Positions 1 through 12,657 of a stretch of 64,000 nucleotides of DNA are shown here, piece after piece; position 1 is the first letter of the stretch; each line of letters begins with the position of its first letter. The stretch lies in NCBI RefSeq assembly GCF_963576615.1, contig NC_088708.1, positions 5,146,001 through 5,210,000 on the forward strand. Reading direction: 5' to 3'. The position numbers were made by a program, and so were the translations under genes. The notes under the pieces are model-generated. The model was not told where the DNA came from, ran no database searches, and saw only the letters and a list, made by a program, of their open reading frames with translations. This DNA comes from Watersipora subatra. Taxonomy: Eukaryota; Bryozoa; Gymnolaemata; Cheilostomatida; Watersiporidae.

Positions 1-1400
1 GCTTCTTTAACCATAGTTGAACCTATTGACTGTTCTTTTAGTTACTATCACCACCTCAGCACCAGTATCGAACGTAAACTCAACAGACCCTTCATTGACT
101 TTTAAAAACTGTGCAATTTTCAAGCCTAATCATTGGTCTTCACCATATGTACCCCAAGAGTCAGAAAATCATACACTTTACCGCTGCTACTGTCACTGTA
201 CTTTTCATCATGCCTATCCGTCTCTTGTGTTTTATACCAACTGTCTCTCGCTTATACCTGGCCATACTTCTTTCTACTGCTATCTCAGCTGGCATAATTC
301 CCATCGCTGCTGTTATGGCTACCTCCTTGCCTATTGCTGCTTCCTCAACTTCTGTCATAACACACTTCTCTGCTCCTATCTCTTCAGTCTTAAGACGCAT
401 GACTGCGTTCCTCACAAAAAGAACATTTAATGGTTAGACAACTCTGCATCTCATGACCAATGTGCTTGCAATTGTAGCAATATTTATGTTTACTACAAAC
501 TCTACTATTTGCTCCTTACCTAAAGACATACCGCTCTTCATTATCATCTTTATACTTCCTACTGTCCCTGTCCTCACTATATTTTTGACTTTTTACCTCA
601 CACCTGCTAGCATCTCGATCTTCAGTGCCATCTCCATAATACTTTCTACTACCTCTATAACTACTTCTTGGAAAAGATATACCTCTCAAATCATACTATG
701 CATCACTACCTGTAGGGTACTGCTTTCCGACTGCTTTCCTTTGACATCCTTGCTACCTCCTTAATCTCACTTCTCAAGTTACCACCACCACTCTCCACTC
801 TCAAGAATCTATCTGAATTATTGGCCATTTACGAGTCCTCAATGCCTCATTCAACATATCCTATGTCAAATCAGCATTCTTCATCAAGTCTTTACTCACT
901 TCACTCTCAATCCGTTAACTGCCTCTATTACAGCAAATCTCATTCTATCAGTATTATTAGCTACCTCGGCTCAAACTCTTATTTCACTGCAAAAACTCTA
1001 TATCACTTTTACCAACTGCCTGCCTAGCCGTAAGAAATTTATGCTTTTCATAAACATGTATTCCTATCTACCATAATACTTCTGCTAAATCTCTATGGCC
1101 CCTTCATGAATAGAATTCGCACCATCAAACTCTGCATCTTTAACACGTTTCTACCATTGTGTCTAATAGCTCTCTCAATAACAGCACCAACTTAGCTCTA
1201 CCTCTCATAATAGGATGTCTATCTCCATCTTCATAACCTCTCCTCTCAACTGCGCTCTCGATACACCATTTGATATCTTCTACAAGTCTTCCCCACAAAC
1301 CATCATCATGCTGACCGAACACCAGCTTCCAGTAACCAAACTCCATCACAACACAATCTACTCAGCATAACCAACACGATTTACTTTACACTTCCCCTCT
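1..1400 (-). pseudogene. decayed gag-protease region of an LTR retrotransposon
   Basis: Read on the minus strand, this stretch runs from a gag-like region (about 1350 down to 450) into a retropepsin and then off the left edge of the window. Two motifs support this. At about 438-487 there is a CCHC zinc knuckle, reading CYNCKHIGHEMQSC, followed by a degenerate second knuckle (CSFCEERSH, then a stop). At about 44-76 there is an aspartic protease active-site motif, FDTGAEVVIV. Several stops and frame changes separate the motifs, so it is not an intact gene. In known retroelements the knuckle binds the RNA template and the protease matures the polyprotein. The reverse transcriptase would lie beyond position 1. 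No LTR could be assigned. It is a different element from the gypsy copy at 6424-12657. Confidence 0.6.
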
Positions 1401-1659
1401 CCTCCTCACCTTCCTCCTCACCTCACTTGCATGCCTGTAAAAAGGATATGGACAAGCATTAAACTTACTACACCATCAATACCTACACCCTTTCGTTAAT
1501 AGTCACAGAATAAATATCAAAGGTTTGTCAGCTGTCCCATTTTTTATAAACAAGTGTACCTATTTTCATGGAATTGGAGCAAAAAAGGAGAAGTCATCTT
1601 TCTTTTTACTTTTTCTTATATACCCCCTCAATACTGCCTAATACTACCTAATCCACTAG

Positions 1660-1990
1660 TTTTATCCACTAGCTTTATTCACTAGCTTTATCCACTAACT
1701 TTATCCATTAGCTTTATCTACTAGCGTTATCCACTAGCTTCATTCACTAGCTTTATTCACCAGCTTTTTCCACTAGCTTTATCCACTAGCTTTGTCTACT
1801 AGCTTTATCCACTAGCTTTGTCTATAAGCTTTTTTATTAGCTTTATTCACTAGCTGTATCCGCTAGCTTTATCCACTAGCTTTATCCACTAGCTTTATTC
1901 ACTAGTTTTATTCACTAGCTTTATTCACTAGCTTTTTTCACTAGCTTTATTCACTAGCTTTATTCACTAGCTGTATCCACTTATCCACTT
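1660..1990. repeat. 13-bp tandem repeat array (CACTAGCTTTATC-like)
   Basis: About 25 head-to-tail copies of a 13-base unit close to CACTAGCTTTATC, with variants (TTC for TCC, GTAT for TTAT). Unit length is almost constant. No coding frame or known satellite name is recognised. Confidence 0.9.
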
Positions 1991-3180
1991 ATCCACTCCC
2001 AGTAACTGCCGCGACCACTCACTACTGTTTTGGGGTCAAACGTCAATACACTCTGAGCGTCACAAATCCCATAGTACAACAACAAGGTCACAAAGATAGT
2101 CTTAGTACTATTGTACTTGTATTGTGTTATAAAACGGCTTAGTAGTTTCACTAGTTGGCGCAAAATTGGTGAGCTAGTCGGCTTGCAGTAAACAGTTATA
2201 GGCCGTGGGCCAAGGCAGTTTATCTTGCATCTCTGTTGGCACCTTTATTCAATGGCAGTTTTTTGCACTTAGTAGACAGATTTAATGGTGTAAAATTAAT
2301 ATCCAATGAGTTGCCATGCCTACCATTCTCATTGGTGGGAGAATTGTCCCATTTTGAGTTTGGCAGATTTTAAGGAGTTGTCTTCTTTCGCGCCGAATTG
2401 TAACTGACTCTTTATGGAGTGAGTCACGGTTTGTCCATTTAATACGAAGGTCACGGTCAAAGCATCGGCTGCTGTAATTTGCTTTCATGCCGTGCATTCA
2501 TAGTTTGAGCTTTGACATTGCTTGTGTAGTCCACATAAATGGTTCTCCAGAAATTATTTTAATAAATATTGACTAAGCACGCAAATCAAACACTTAGTCA
2601 CTGTCTAGAAATCTGGAAAAAGACGTTTTGAAGAGCCTGAAAGGTCTGTTTTCAATGGTGTATGCCTTCAACTTGTCTACAAGGGCCCCCAGATTCGCAC
2701 AACATGCTTTAATTAGAGACCAACTAACAACAGCAAAATTGAGCTTGCTAGGAAAAACACAGTGAGGTGAGTATTTTTTTTAGACTTGTGATACTTTACC
2801 ACTCAAACATTTAAGGTGAAATAATGTGACTTATACTTATTCTATAAAATAATTATTGTGTGATTAAACTACATAATTAATAATCATTATTAAGATGAAA
2901 GGAAAGCTGACATGATAATCTTTACTAAAGAGTAATGGTGGCTACCGATCAAGACGCTTGTATTCAATTTAAAAATTAACTAAAATTCAATTCTGCTAGA
3001 CATTAACCATTAGTCTTGCTGTTGTTTATCAAATGGACAAATCACACATTTATTCAATATAGTTTATTAGTGTAAGCTAACTAAGTGATAGTGATTTCTT
3101 CAGTCAACGTTGTCTTGGCATTCATTTAGCCACATGAAGAAAGTCGGAAACCTGCTACTCATGATACACATTGTCAAGAT
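1991..3180. other. intergenic, nothing recognised
   Basis: AT-rich sequence between the 13-bp array and the decayed repetitive gene. Short open frames here have no recognisable motif and no supporting splice pattern. Confidence 0.5.
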
Positions 3181-5080
3181 GAAGATGGGCAAACAATGAA
3201 CATTGCAAGATCCAATTCTGCTGTCCACTTATAAGCATCAAAACCTACATTTAAACATGTATGCACGATTTGTGAGGAAAAAGTGCAGTACTACTCACAC
3301 AAACCAATTACTTTCAAAGCTGTCCTTCATGTGTGCTGGTATGTCCATCTATCCTGTAAATTAACTTAAGATATGATTTCTTCAGTTGCTTTGACTATGA
3401 TTGAGTAAATGATAAGCAGTAACCTATTTTGTTTTGCAGTCTAACTTGTACTGATATGGTACCAATGATTGGCATCTTATCGCCCTACAAGCAACTATGG
3501 CCTCCCACATATTGACATGTTCTAGTATGCTTTGGTGTAAACAACATGCTAATTTTATGAGCGGGCATCTGCCTACATATGCAGATGGATTGAAGCATGC
3601 TGCTACCATCAAACAGGAAGAATATGCACTTTATAGAACTTTAATCAAGATGCTCGGTTGTTTTGATCGTTGCTTTCGAGATGGCTTCTCATAGCAAGTG
3701 TTATGACGAGTATATCTGTGTCATGTTTGATACACAACCGCATAAGGGGTGAAAATGCTGATCAATCTTGCCTTGACAGAGTTAATTAAGAAGATTGTTC
3801 AACAATTACCTATGGTATCTTGAAGCTTTTTATGTAAAGGGACTAGCAGAGAGCTGTGCCTCTAACTGTCGTTTTTAGATAGTACAGCCCAGGTTCTTAG
3901 AGGGCAACCGGGTTAAAAACTTTCTCAGAGGACCAATTCATATCTATGGCAGACATGATCAAACTACCATAAATGCAGTGACTTCAAGCTATTGAGTATG
4001 TGGGGCCATCCTTGTGGATGCCATTCCATGTTTCACACTGAAAGACCACAGTCAAGCATGATACCCTGATACTCTACACTACAACAACAAGATCATGCTA
4101 CCGGCCTAATATTAACCCTTATGCTCAACTCACCACTACAGAAGCGCCTACTTTGGCTTGCGATTACGAGGAGGTAGACACGCGTCTCTTGCTGCATGCA
4201 CCTCATGCTGCTGATGACTATTCACAGGCAGTGATCAAATATTTTGACATAGCGTTTTTATCATGGCACTTGCCCATGGTAAGAGTATTAATTGCCGGCT
4301 CTATCTTTCTTATTGAACAGAGAGACGAGAAGTGGCTATTAGATGTCAGTGCAATGGGTACTAAGCGCGGATATAATCTACCAATGTGGAAATCTCATAG
4401 GTTTGCAGGATTTTTCTGTCTGTGATGCAGTTTCATCTTTTGCAGGCTAAGGGAAAAAGAGTCATAGGAAACTCATCAAAACAGAAGTCGATCTTTAGCA
4501 GGCAATAAAAGGACTGAGAATCAATTAAGTTTTGGGGCAACTTTATTCTCTCTGTGAGACTTACATGTGCAGACTTTATGGCCAAGAAGAGAGCACCCAG
4601 GAAAATGGCACAGACTTCAAATGACTAAGGTACAGGCTTTTTGTTTTCAGGTTTGGAGCAAGTCAGTCCCTCCCTCCCTGCCTTCAGTCGCTAAAAGAAC
4701 ATGTGCATTGTGCCAACTATGTAGCAGCTACCTACGTGTATATGGAAAGAGGTAACAACACAATTTGCCAATGCACCATTTCCTTCTTTACATGGGTGGA
4801 TACTGGGTAAGAAAAACAATGAGGATGCAGTAAAGTGTCATACCAGGATCATCACCTCACCTGATATTCTACAAGCAGTCCTATGTGAGTGTCAAAAATC
4901 TAGCCATCGAAGGAACTGATGTGTCGGTATCATGGCAGAGCTGCCTTACACAGAGCTTTGCACATGCATGCGCTGAAACAAATAAAAACTGGAGCAGCAG
5001 TAGTAGAGGATGCTGATAGTGAAGACAATGATAAAGAACTCAGCAGATTGAACAAATGGTTAGGGTATGCGATATTTTGA
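3180..5080 (+). pseudogene. decayed EADT-domain / CXC-type repetitive gene
   Basis: The clearest piece is 4153-4425, whose translation contains DYEEVDTRLLLHAPHAAD followed by a hydrophobic stretch and DVSAMG. This resembles the EADTRLLLHA...HA block seen in a family of highly repeated, uncharacterised invertebrate proteins. Downstream, about 4860-4990, cysteine-rich pieces (LCECQ, then ELPYTELCTCM) match the CxC...CTELCxC tail that such proteins usually carry. Upstream, 3497-3694 is another open piece (WCKQHANF...). Stops and frameshifts separate the parts. The family's function is unknown to me; its copy number suggests it is carried by a mobile element. The identification rests on remembered family patterns only. 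Confidence 0.45.
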
Positions 5081-5089
5081 AATAAACCA

Positions 5090-6418
5090 GCTTGTTTTGT
5101 AAGACTGATGATATTGGCTACTAATAATACTACTAATAATAATACTAATAATAATGCTTGCAGTGTTCTTATTATTTTCTTTGATTCATCAGTGTCAAGT
5201 TTTAAAACATAATTATGGGGTTTTGAATTTTTTTTGTAAAATAAAGCTATTAAACCATATATATGCACATGTATTTGTATATAGTTTACATGTACGTGTA
5301 ACAACTGTAAGATATGGAATGTTAGAAAGTAGATAGAAAATAAATTTTGACTCCACCACTGACATCCTAAATCACTGCAAAATAATTATGAAAAAATGTT
5401 GCAAATCTGATGCTTCTATGGAAATCTTATTTGCAGGGGAGATAAAATTTAAAAATCATTTTTCTAGCAGAAGTGAAAATGGCAGCTGCAGCAATTTTTC
5501 AGTTTTGAATTCTTTATACCAAAATTAGGCCAAATCACTGCAGAAATGGCCACTGAAAGGGAGTGCCAACGGAACATCATTTCTAGAGCTCTTTTGCGTG
5601 CTCGACCCACAGCCTTTTAGGTAGGTACTATACTACAGTACTACTATACCTACAATACAGTACCGTATTTGGTCGGAAGCTTAGCATTACGGAGTTATCC
5701 TTTCTTCGACCACAATTTTAAAAACTTGGCGATTCCATCGTCAGCCAAATGCAAAACAAAGAGCGCTTTTTGGTCAAAATATAGAGATACAGTACGTAGT
5801 TTCATGCGTGCAAAACTTTCCCGGAAAATAAGAACGTCTGTTAATATTGCTTTATAAGTATAATTGTTTTACACATTTTAATATCTTCACCATGTGTGGT
5901 TATGCTGTTTATATTTATTTCTGTGTTAGAAACTAAGTCAGTACCCTAACTCCCTTCACAATATTTCAAACTGGTACATTTTGAATTGCCTAATTTTACA
6001 CGGACATGATCTCCGCTCTTATAAGGATTTCGCAATACATTCTTTGTTGGCATTGTTTGTTCTGGTACTTATTTTCGGTATTTAAATGGTTCTTTACATC
6101 AAGCAATACTCTGTGTTTTTGAACTGTTGTACCACATCAGCAAGTCTTAAAATTTTTTTCAGAGCAAGTTAATATTCATCTACGTTGAAATGCATCATTA
6201 TTTGAAGCCTTATAAGGGCAACTGAATATCTGATTTACACTTCACATTTCCAGCACAGGTTTTAAGGCTTTAATACATTCTGTTGTTTGATAGTATCTTG
6301 CTTTTCATTAATCCTCTAGACCCTTATGATGGGGAAGGGGAGGATCTCTTTGATGGTCTCTAGCTTTTTTACTGAAATGCTTTGCAATAAAACATAGTCT
6401 AACATTAGTTCAGTTTAG
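5090..6418. other. intergenic, nothing recognised
   Basis: AT-rich with no recognisable coding motif, tandem array or inverted repeat. It includes an ATT/AAT-rich stretch near 5130-5160. Confidence 0.5.
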
Positions 6419-6520
6419 TAGGACGTGAAAGTTTTTTTTTGTATCCACGTAAGTGTGTATGTCTATTATAGAAGAGTAGAGCTGTATGATTAATGTAGTG
6501 AACTGTAATGTAGAAGTGTA

Positions 6521-7006
6521 GGGGTAACCGGGGCACCGTTGGCCAAAATTCACTTATTTCACCATAACCTGTGTGATAGTAATTACAACTTTCTGAAATT
6601 TGGACATGCAATTCACATATATTTGATGTATTAAAACAAATATTTTCAAAAATCTAATACTGCTTTTGTTAGCGGAAAAACAGATTACAAAAGTACCTGG
6701 CTAATGGCCAAAGCTGCCCCGCATCCGGGACAGCTTTGGCTACCCCTGGGGCACAAATGGCCACTCCCTGAATTGTTCAGAATTTCTAACTACTGTTGCA
6801 TATATGTATTTTCTGACTATTCAAACATATCAAGGTAACTAATTGTTGTATTTAAAACATAATAGAATACTCTTTGAACTAAAATATGACATTTTTCATA
6901 AATCTTTTTGTCCATTTGTCAAGGACTTGCCTTGAAAAATGGACGTATTTCTCTAAAGCCACTATGGTGTCACTTGTAATAACTGTACTAATACCAATAC
7001 TGTACC
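6521..7006. mobile_element. 486-bp insertion of unknown class in the 3' LTR
   Basis: The intact LTR reads AAGTGTA then ATACTGAAC; here the two parts are separated by this segment, with TA repeated at the right junction (7007-7008). It starts GGGGTAACCGGGGC and contains an internal inverted motif around 6710-6760 (GGCCAAAGCTG...CAGCTTTGGC). No clear terminal inverted repeats and no coding frame are seen, so the class is unresolved. Confidence 0.7.
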
Positions 7007-7215
7007 TAATACTGAACTGATTCGCCATAACCAGGAACTTGGCTTATATAGTAGAAAGTAATATTCTAGAATATGCCAGAATAATAGAAAACATGACTTG
7101 CGCAATTCTTGCCATGCACACAAGCGTATAACAGTATAACATAGAAACAAGACTAGTAAATGATGCAATAATCTAAGCATGAGTAATAGTCTAGAATGTT
7201 CTGGATTATACTATA

Positions 7216-8013
7216 CAGTGGAACCTCGGTTTTTGAATGACTCTCAGTTCGAACAAATCGGAGTCCGAACAAAAAATTCAAGAAATTCTTGCTTCGTTGT
7301 TCGAACAAAAATCGGAGTTCGAACGCCGGTAGGACGCGTGAGTGCGTACATGAGGGTGGGATGCTGAGCGGTGTACGGGTGTAGATCGCTCTCCCCGTGA
7401 CCAACTGTTGTCGCATTGTCCGAGATTAAACAAATGTGTAGCAAATGGGCCGAGTTACAGAATTTTGTCGAACTCCACCACCCCGATAAAGCTGCAGCCG
7501 CCAGAGTCATCAATGGTTTTAACGACACTATCATGAACCACTTCCGAAAAGTGCTAAAAAGAAGGCAGAAGCAAGTGTCATTGAATAGATATTTTAAGAG
7601 AAAAGAACATCTTGTAGCCGAGTAAAAAATCCTATTCATAATTCTTTTCTTTATCCTTTTTTTTATTTTTACACGTTCGTGTTAGCGTAATCTTTCGTAT
7701 GGAAGATTACGACAACGCGAACGTACGATTAGCCTGGGGCTACATTTATGTTTATGTTATTTGTGTCTTTGCCATTTTGCTTAACATTTTCTGAGATATA
7801 CATTGCTTTTTATGTGTTGGTCAGCATTTTAATGTGCAATTTCATGCATAAAATAATGTATAAAATACTAAAAAGGTAAACATTCAAGGTGTTGGAACGG
7901 ATTAAAACTTATATATATTAATTCTAATGGGAAAACCTGTTTCGGATCTCGAACAACTCGGTTTTCGACCAACCTTCTGAAACGGATTGTGTTCGAGAAC
8001 CGAGGTTGCACTG
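7216..8013 (+). mobile_element. Tigger/pogo-like DNA transposon, internally deleted
   Basis: Bounded by inverted termini CAGTGGAACCTCGGTT and AACCGAGGTTGCACTG, with TA on both sides as expected for the Tc1/mariner/pogo group. It sits in the second part of the gypsy 3' LTR, so it is younger than the retrotransposon. Only the transposase C-terminus remains (7416-7625). A related copy with the same termini lies at 56375-57127. Confidence 0.9.
7416..7625 (+). pseudogene. Tigger-like transposase C-terminal fragment
   Basis: About 69 codons, reading through HHPDKAAAARVINGFNDT and then HFRKVLKRRQKQVSLNRYF before the stop. This matches the tail after the DDE domain of Tigger/pogo transposases, where a helix rich in FND and a KRRQKQVSLDRF motif end the protein. 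The DNA-binding CENP-B-like domain and the DDE catalytic core are missing, so it cannot encode an active enzyme. It lies inside the TIR element in the same orientation. Confidence 0.85.
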
Positions 8014-8023
8014 TACTATGACA

Positions 8024-8036
8024 TCCCTCTCTTTTG
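8024..8036 (-). promoter_or_regulatory. polypurine tract of the gypsy element
   Basis: On the minus strand the bases next to the 3' LTR read AAAAGAGAGGGA and abut the LTR start TGTCATAG. This is the expected position and composition for the second-strand primer. Confidence 0.8.
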
Positions 8037-8050
8037 GATGATAATGAAAG

Positions 8051-10576
8051 TTAGTCTTGAAACTTCGCTGGTACTTTAGTTACTTGTCCTGCGTGTGTAA
8101 TCCGAGGCTTGGGCATATAGGTTGTACCTCGCATTGTCGTAATAGGTGCTGAGGGCGTAACTGTAGTCTGAGTGATGTTCTCAGTAGTTGTTTCTGCCGG
8201 AGGGGCTGGTTGTGATGGTAATAGAGTCGGCTGGGTAATAGTGAGGTTGAGTAGTCTAGAGCTCACTGATGATTCCCTTGTTATCGATGAACGGGGTCTT
8301 AGGTGTTCTCGGGTCCTGATGTAAGGTGGACCATTGATTTCCACAGAGTATGTTCTCGGCTTGAAAATGGCATCAGGCCAGTATAGTATTTTACCAGATT
8401 CCCATACTTTCTTCAGGGTATTCCAGACGTAAACAGCCTTATTGGTTTGTAGAGGTTGTTGGTCTAGATCGTCTGTTGTAGAATTTTGCTCAATGGAATT
8501 GTCTTTTTTGGTTGGCATCTTGATGTTCAGTGTTACTAGGATGGTTTGATGAGAGGTTGCTTTTTATGTTTGGTAGTAAAGTCCTCGGCTTTTGTCCGAA
8601 TAGCAACTCGTATGGTGATACCATATGATCGTCTAAGGGTGTAGTCCTGTACGACCATAACGCTAGTTTGATCGATGTTTTGTCGTCTAGGGCTTTCTTC
8701 TATAGTGACTTGATGTTTCCGACAAATTGTTCTGCAACACTGTTAGCTTGGTGGTGGTATGGAGAACTGAAGGTCAATTCTAAACCACTGGCTTTGCATT
8801 TGCTTCGAAATGCTTCACTGGTGTATTGGGATCCGAAATCTGCTATTATTACTGAAAGTAGTCCAAATTCAGCTAATATGCTGGTGAATTGGTCGCATAT
8901 GGTCTGAGCTGTAACATTTGTCAGAGTACATACTACTAGATATCTTGAGTAGTAGTCTACAACGATTAGTTGTTTCTGACCATTGAATTCAAAGATATCT
9001 GTGCCTAGTTTCTCCCATGGTCTGGTTGGTAGTTCAGGTTGCAGTAGTGGTAGTTTCTGCTGTGCCGGTTGGTGTTTGTTGCACCGTTCGCATGCTTGCA
9101 CCATTTCACGTATATCTTTAGCCATGCCTGGCCAGAATACTGATTCTCTAGCTTTGAGTAGGTACTTCGTTTCACCTTGATGTCCTTGGTGAATCTGTTG
9201 GAGTAGATGTTGACGTAGTGATGTTGGAATAACTATTTGATCATTTTTAAGACTTAGACCGTCTTCGATCACAAGATCACATTTGAAGTTCCAGTAGTCC
9301 CATAGTTCCTCAGGGCAGTGTGCTCTTACTTGCGGCCATCCTTCGTAGACTTGTCTCTTCAGTTTCCTCAGTGTAGTATCACTTGCTGTTTCAGAGTTGA
9401 GTCGTGGTAGATTAATCATTTCTGATGAGTGTGATAGGAAATGTATATCCTTGTTGTGCTGTGTAGTTCTACCGGTCTTCTTGAAACACACACATGATAA
9501 AGCATCAGCCATGGGAATTGTCTTCCCTGGCTTGTATTTGACTTCAAGGTCAAACTTCAGGCATCTGATCAGCATACGTTGCAGTCGCGCTGGAGCTTCT
9601 GCAATTCCTTTCTTGAATATCTGCTTGAGTGGTTAGTGGTCGGTCTCGACAGCTACTTTTCTTCCAAGGATGTAATATTCCAATTTCTCAAGCCCATACA
9701 CGACAGCTAGGCATTCGCGCTCAATGTGTGAATATCTGGATTCTGTGTCTGTCAATGACCTGGAAGCCATCGCTACTATCTTTTCTTGACCTGTAGAGTC
9801 AATCTGTCGTAGCCATGCTCCAAGTCCAACTTTGCTCGCATCGCATTGTAGGATAGTTGTGACGTTTGGATCTGGATCGTAGAAAGAGATCAGTTGTGCT
9901 GTACACCGTTCACATTTGATTCTCTCCAGAGCTTCCTGATGGTGTGGCTCCCAACTGAAGTGGACATTCTTCTTTACCAAGCTTTGTAGTGGTGATGTAA
10001 GTTTAGCCAACTTGGTTGAGAATCTGTTGAGATATGTAACTAGACCTTAAATAGTCTGAAGTTCTTTTACATCAGATGGTGGTTTCAGGTTCTTTATTAC
10101 CTGCAGCTTTTCGGCGGAAGGTTCTAGACCTGAGCTCGATACTGTGCGGCCAAAAAAATTGATCTGTTCTTGTTTGAACTGTAGTTTATCTGAGTTTACT
10201 CTGATGTTGCTTTCTTTTGTTACTTGTAGCATGTTGAGTAAAGCTTCATCGTGTTCCTGTGGCGTCGCTCCACTGATGATAATGTCGTCTGCAATTCCGA
10301 TGAAATTTTTCATTCCGTTAAATATGTTGTCTAGTCGCCGTTGGAATACATCTTGGCTGACAATGATCCCGAATGGTAATCACGTGAATCGATATCTCCC
10401 AAACGGTGTGTTAAAAGTGTAGAGTTGGCTAGACTCGTCATCAAGCTCCACGTGCCAGTATCCTTTTTTGGTATCGACTAGGGAGAAGTATTTCTTTCCA
10501 TGTAGCAATGGCATCTCTTCATCTATAGTTTTACTGTGGTGTTCTCGTTTGATGCTCTTGTTTAAATCTTTAGGGT
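8051..10576 (-). pseudogene. gypsy pol: reverse transcriptase, RNase H, integrase
   Basis: Read leftwards from 10576. Reverse transcriptase has the palm motif as GIADDII (10313-10260 region; IADD where YVDD or FADD is usual). RNase H at 10010-9633 shows LQCDASKVGLGAWL and SRYSHIERECLAVVYGLEKL. The integrase zinc-binding HHCC domain (HQGHQGETKYLL...CERCNKHQ) and core (LGTDIF...IADFGSQY...AEQF) lie at about 9300-8700. The C-terminal tail is an open frame at 8518-8051, with a PPYIRTREHLRPRS segment typical of gypsy pol ends. Stops or frame breaks occur near 10387, 10048, 9632, 8699 and just above 8518. The middle catalytic block has ADFG where DNG is usual, a further sign of decay. Confidence 0.92.
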
Positions 10577-12207
10577 CTAAACACAGTGGACCTTATTTTT
10601 TCCATCTGATGTTAGTGTACTGTTGCACACTATTAAGTTAACCCAGTCAGTCGGTTCTGAAACCTCTGTAATGATGTCATCTGTGATCATCTTGTCCAGT
10701 TTTGCTTTGTATAGTAGCAAAATATGTATAGGCATGGTGCGTGGTGGGTGTATCACCGGTTTTGGGTTATCGACCAGTTCTATGTGGTAATTGTCTCCAG
10801 GTAGACGTCCTATCTTGTCGAAGCAGTCGTCGAATTCTTTTAACACCATCTCTCTGTCTAGAGTTCCATGTTTTGCAGCTTTTGCTATTGTAGACTGTTC
10901 TGGAGAACTATTTGTAACAGATAGATTGTTGACGTTGACCGATATCATTCCTAGTTCCTGAGCTTGTCTGCAGCCAATCATAGATGGGCATCCACGTGCT
11001 TCGACTATGTTAAAGTCTACATCGGTGCTCCGATCTCGAAATGTGATGTTGAGGTGTGCTATACCAACATTGTGTATCATGTTCCCACCATATCCTCGTA
11101 GTTTCTTGTGACATGGTTTGATCTCAGGCAGGTTTGGGAGTAGTTGGGTATCATCAGTTGTGATTATACAGGTGTCTGCTCCTGTATCAACCTTCATGTT
11201 CATAGTGTAAGATTTGTCTATGATTACCTTAGCGTAGATTCTATTTGTGTAGTCTCGGTCTTTCTGAATGTTGTCGATGCTTGTAATTGATTCCAGGAAT
11301 GTGTTGTTGGTGTATTGAGCTTGGGGTACATGTACATCATCAGGTGTGTATTCATCCTGATAATCTGAGTTGTCTGCATTCTGATGAATCTTAATGCTTT
11401 TCATGCAAACTCTCATGAAGTGACCTGTCTTGTGGCAAAATCTGCACTGAGCTGATCTAGCTGGACAGTCATCCATCTTGTCGTGTTTTCCTCCACATCT
11501 CATACAGCCTTTGAATTTGTTGTACTGTTTCTGTGGGTAGGTCGGAGTTGTGCTCCTATGTGTAGTTTTCTGTCTAACCTGTTGGTTGTGGCTCTGGAAA
11601 GTTCTAGTGCTTGCTTTTTTCTTGCTATGCACTGCACAGATGGTAGAGTTGTTTTCTTCCATTGAGCTGATAGCCTGCATGTGTGACTTGACGCTTTCCT
11701 CAACCTTAGCTAAGTCGTATACTTGCTTTAGGGTTAGACCATTCCCCAATAAATAGCATCTTGCCGTACCTTGTTTGAGTTCAGTCCAAAGACAAGAGTG
11801 TCTCTGAGTGTATCATCCTTTGTATTTTCAGGATATCCGCCATCGTCAATGAGTAGACGTGTTTTTGTAATAAACTCTTCTAGGGTCATACTTCCTTGTT
11901 TGAGTGATCGTAGCTGGAAACGTGCCAGTATTTCGTTGCTTTGAGATTTAGTGTACTCCTCAAGTTTATTTAATACTGGTACTAGCCTGTCTTTGTCTCC
12001 TGCATTTGTCCAGTCAGCAGCGTTGTATATTTCCAGTCCTTAATCACCAATCCAAAGTAGAAGCGTCTTTACCTTTTTGGTCTCTTTTGTGTCGTCGAGA
12101 GGTCCATCGAAGATCAGGTTGCATTTCTGTTTGAAGAGCTTGAACCGTTTATGTAAATCTCCAGGAGAAGACCAATCCATCACAGGCGCCTTATACTTAT
12201 CAGCCAT
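10577..12207 (-). pseudogene. gypsy gag, protease and start of reverse transcriptase
   Basis: The likely start is the ATG at 12207 (MADKYKAPVMDWSSPGDL). Gag continues through KRFKLFKQK and EFITKTRLLIDDGG, with an in-frame TAA near 12042 and a one-base frameshift near 11748. From 11749 an open frame of 390 codons carries two zinc knuckles (CMRCGGKHDKMDDC and CRFCHKTGHFMRVC), the protease motif MKVDTGADTCIITT, and the first part of reverse transcriptase (IHPPRTMPIHI, then KMITDDIITEVSEPTDWVN). Gag and pol therefore appear to have been one continuous or nearly continuous frame. The gag knuckle binds RNA; the protease would cut the polyprotein. Confidence 0.9.
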
Positions 12208-12322
12208 GATGCTGTATTAAGGCAACTGGCTAGAGAGTAATTCCCTTTCTGTAGCTGAAAATAATATTCCAAATATAGTGACCTGCTAGTAAAAGTAGAT
12301 AATCAGTAGTGGATCAGGTATA

Positions 12323-12337
12323 CCACTCCTGACACCA
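12323..12337 (-). promoter_or_regulatory. primer-binding site complementary to tRNA-Leu
   Basis: The plus strand reads CCACTCCTGACACCA directly beside the 5' LTR, which is a tRNA 3' end with its CCA. The minus-strand site TGGTGTCAGGAGTGG is a typical tRNA-Leu primer site. Confidence 0.85.
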
Positions 12338-12657
12338 TGTGAAAGTTTTTTTCTGTATCCACGTAAGTGTGTATGTCTATTATAGAAGAATAGAAGAGGA
12401 GAGCTGTATGTACAATGTATTGAACTGTAATGTAAAAGTGTAATACTGAACTGATTTGCCATAACCAGGAAGTTTGCTTATATAGTAGAAAAGAATATTC
12501 TAGAATATGCCAGAATAATAGAAAACATGACTTGCGCAATTCTTGCCATGCACACAAGCGTATAACAGTATGACATATAAACAAGACTAGTAAATGATGC
12601 AATAATGTAAGCATGAGTATTAGTCTAGAATGTTCTGGATTATACTATACTATGACA
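12338..12657 (-). repeat. 5' LTR of the gypsy element, intact
   Basis: A 320-base LTR with TGTGAAAG at one end and ATGACA at the other (TG...CA). It matches the broken LTR at 6424-8023 closely and is followed by the target duplicate TAGGA. Confidence 0.93.

Larger units (their letters stand above)
6424..8023 (-). repeat. 3' LTR of the gypsy element, split by two insertions
   Basis: Aligns with the 12338-12657 LTR in three blocks: 6424-6520, 7007-7215 and 8014-8023. The gaps are filled by insertions at 6521-7006 and 7216-8013. The outer base differs from the other LTR (CGTGAAAG here against TGTGAAAG), so the TG terminus is mutated on this side. Confidence 0.9.

Noticed and set aside
17-437. 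Two long overlapping plus-strand open frames
   Set aside because: They are shadows of the minus-strand gag-protease region, where the zinc knuckle and DTGA motifs lie.
11483-11756. Plus-strand open frames over the gypsy gag
   Set aside because: They are antisense shadows of the zinc-knuckle region.
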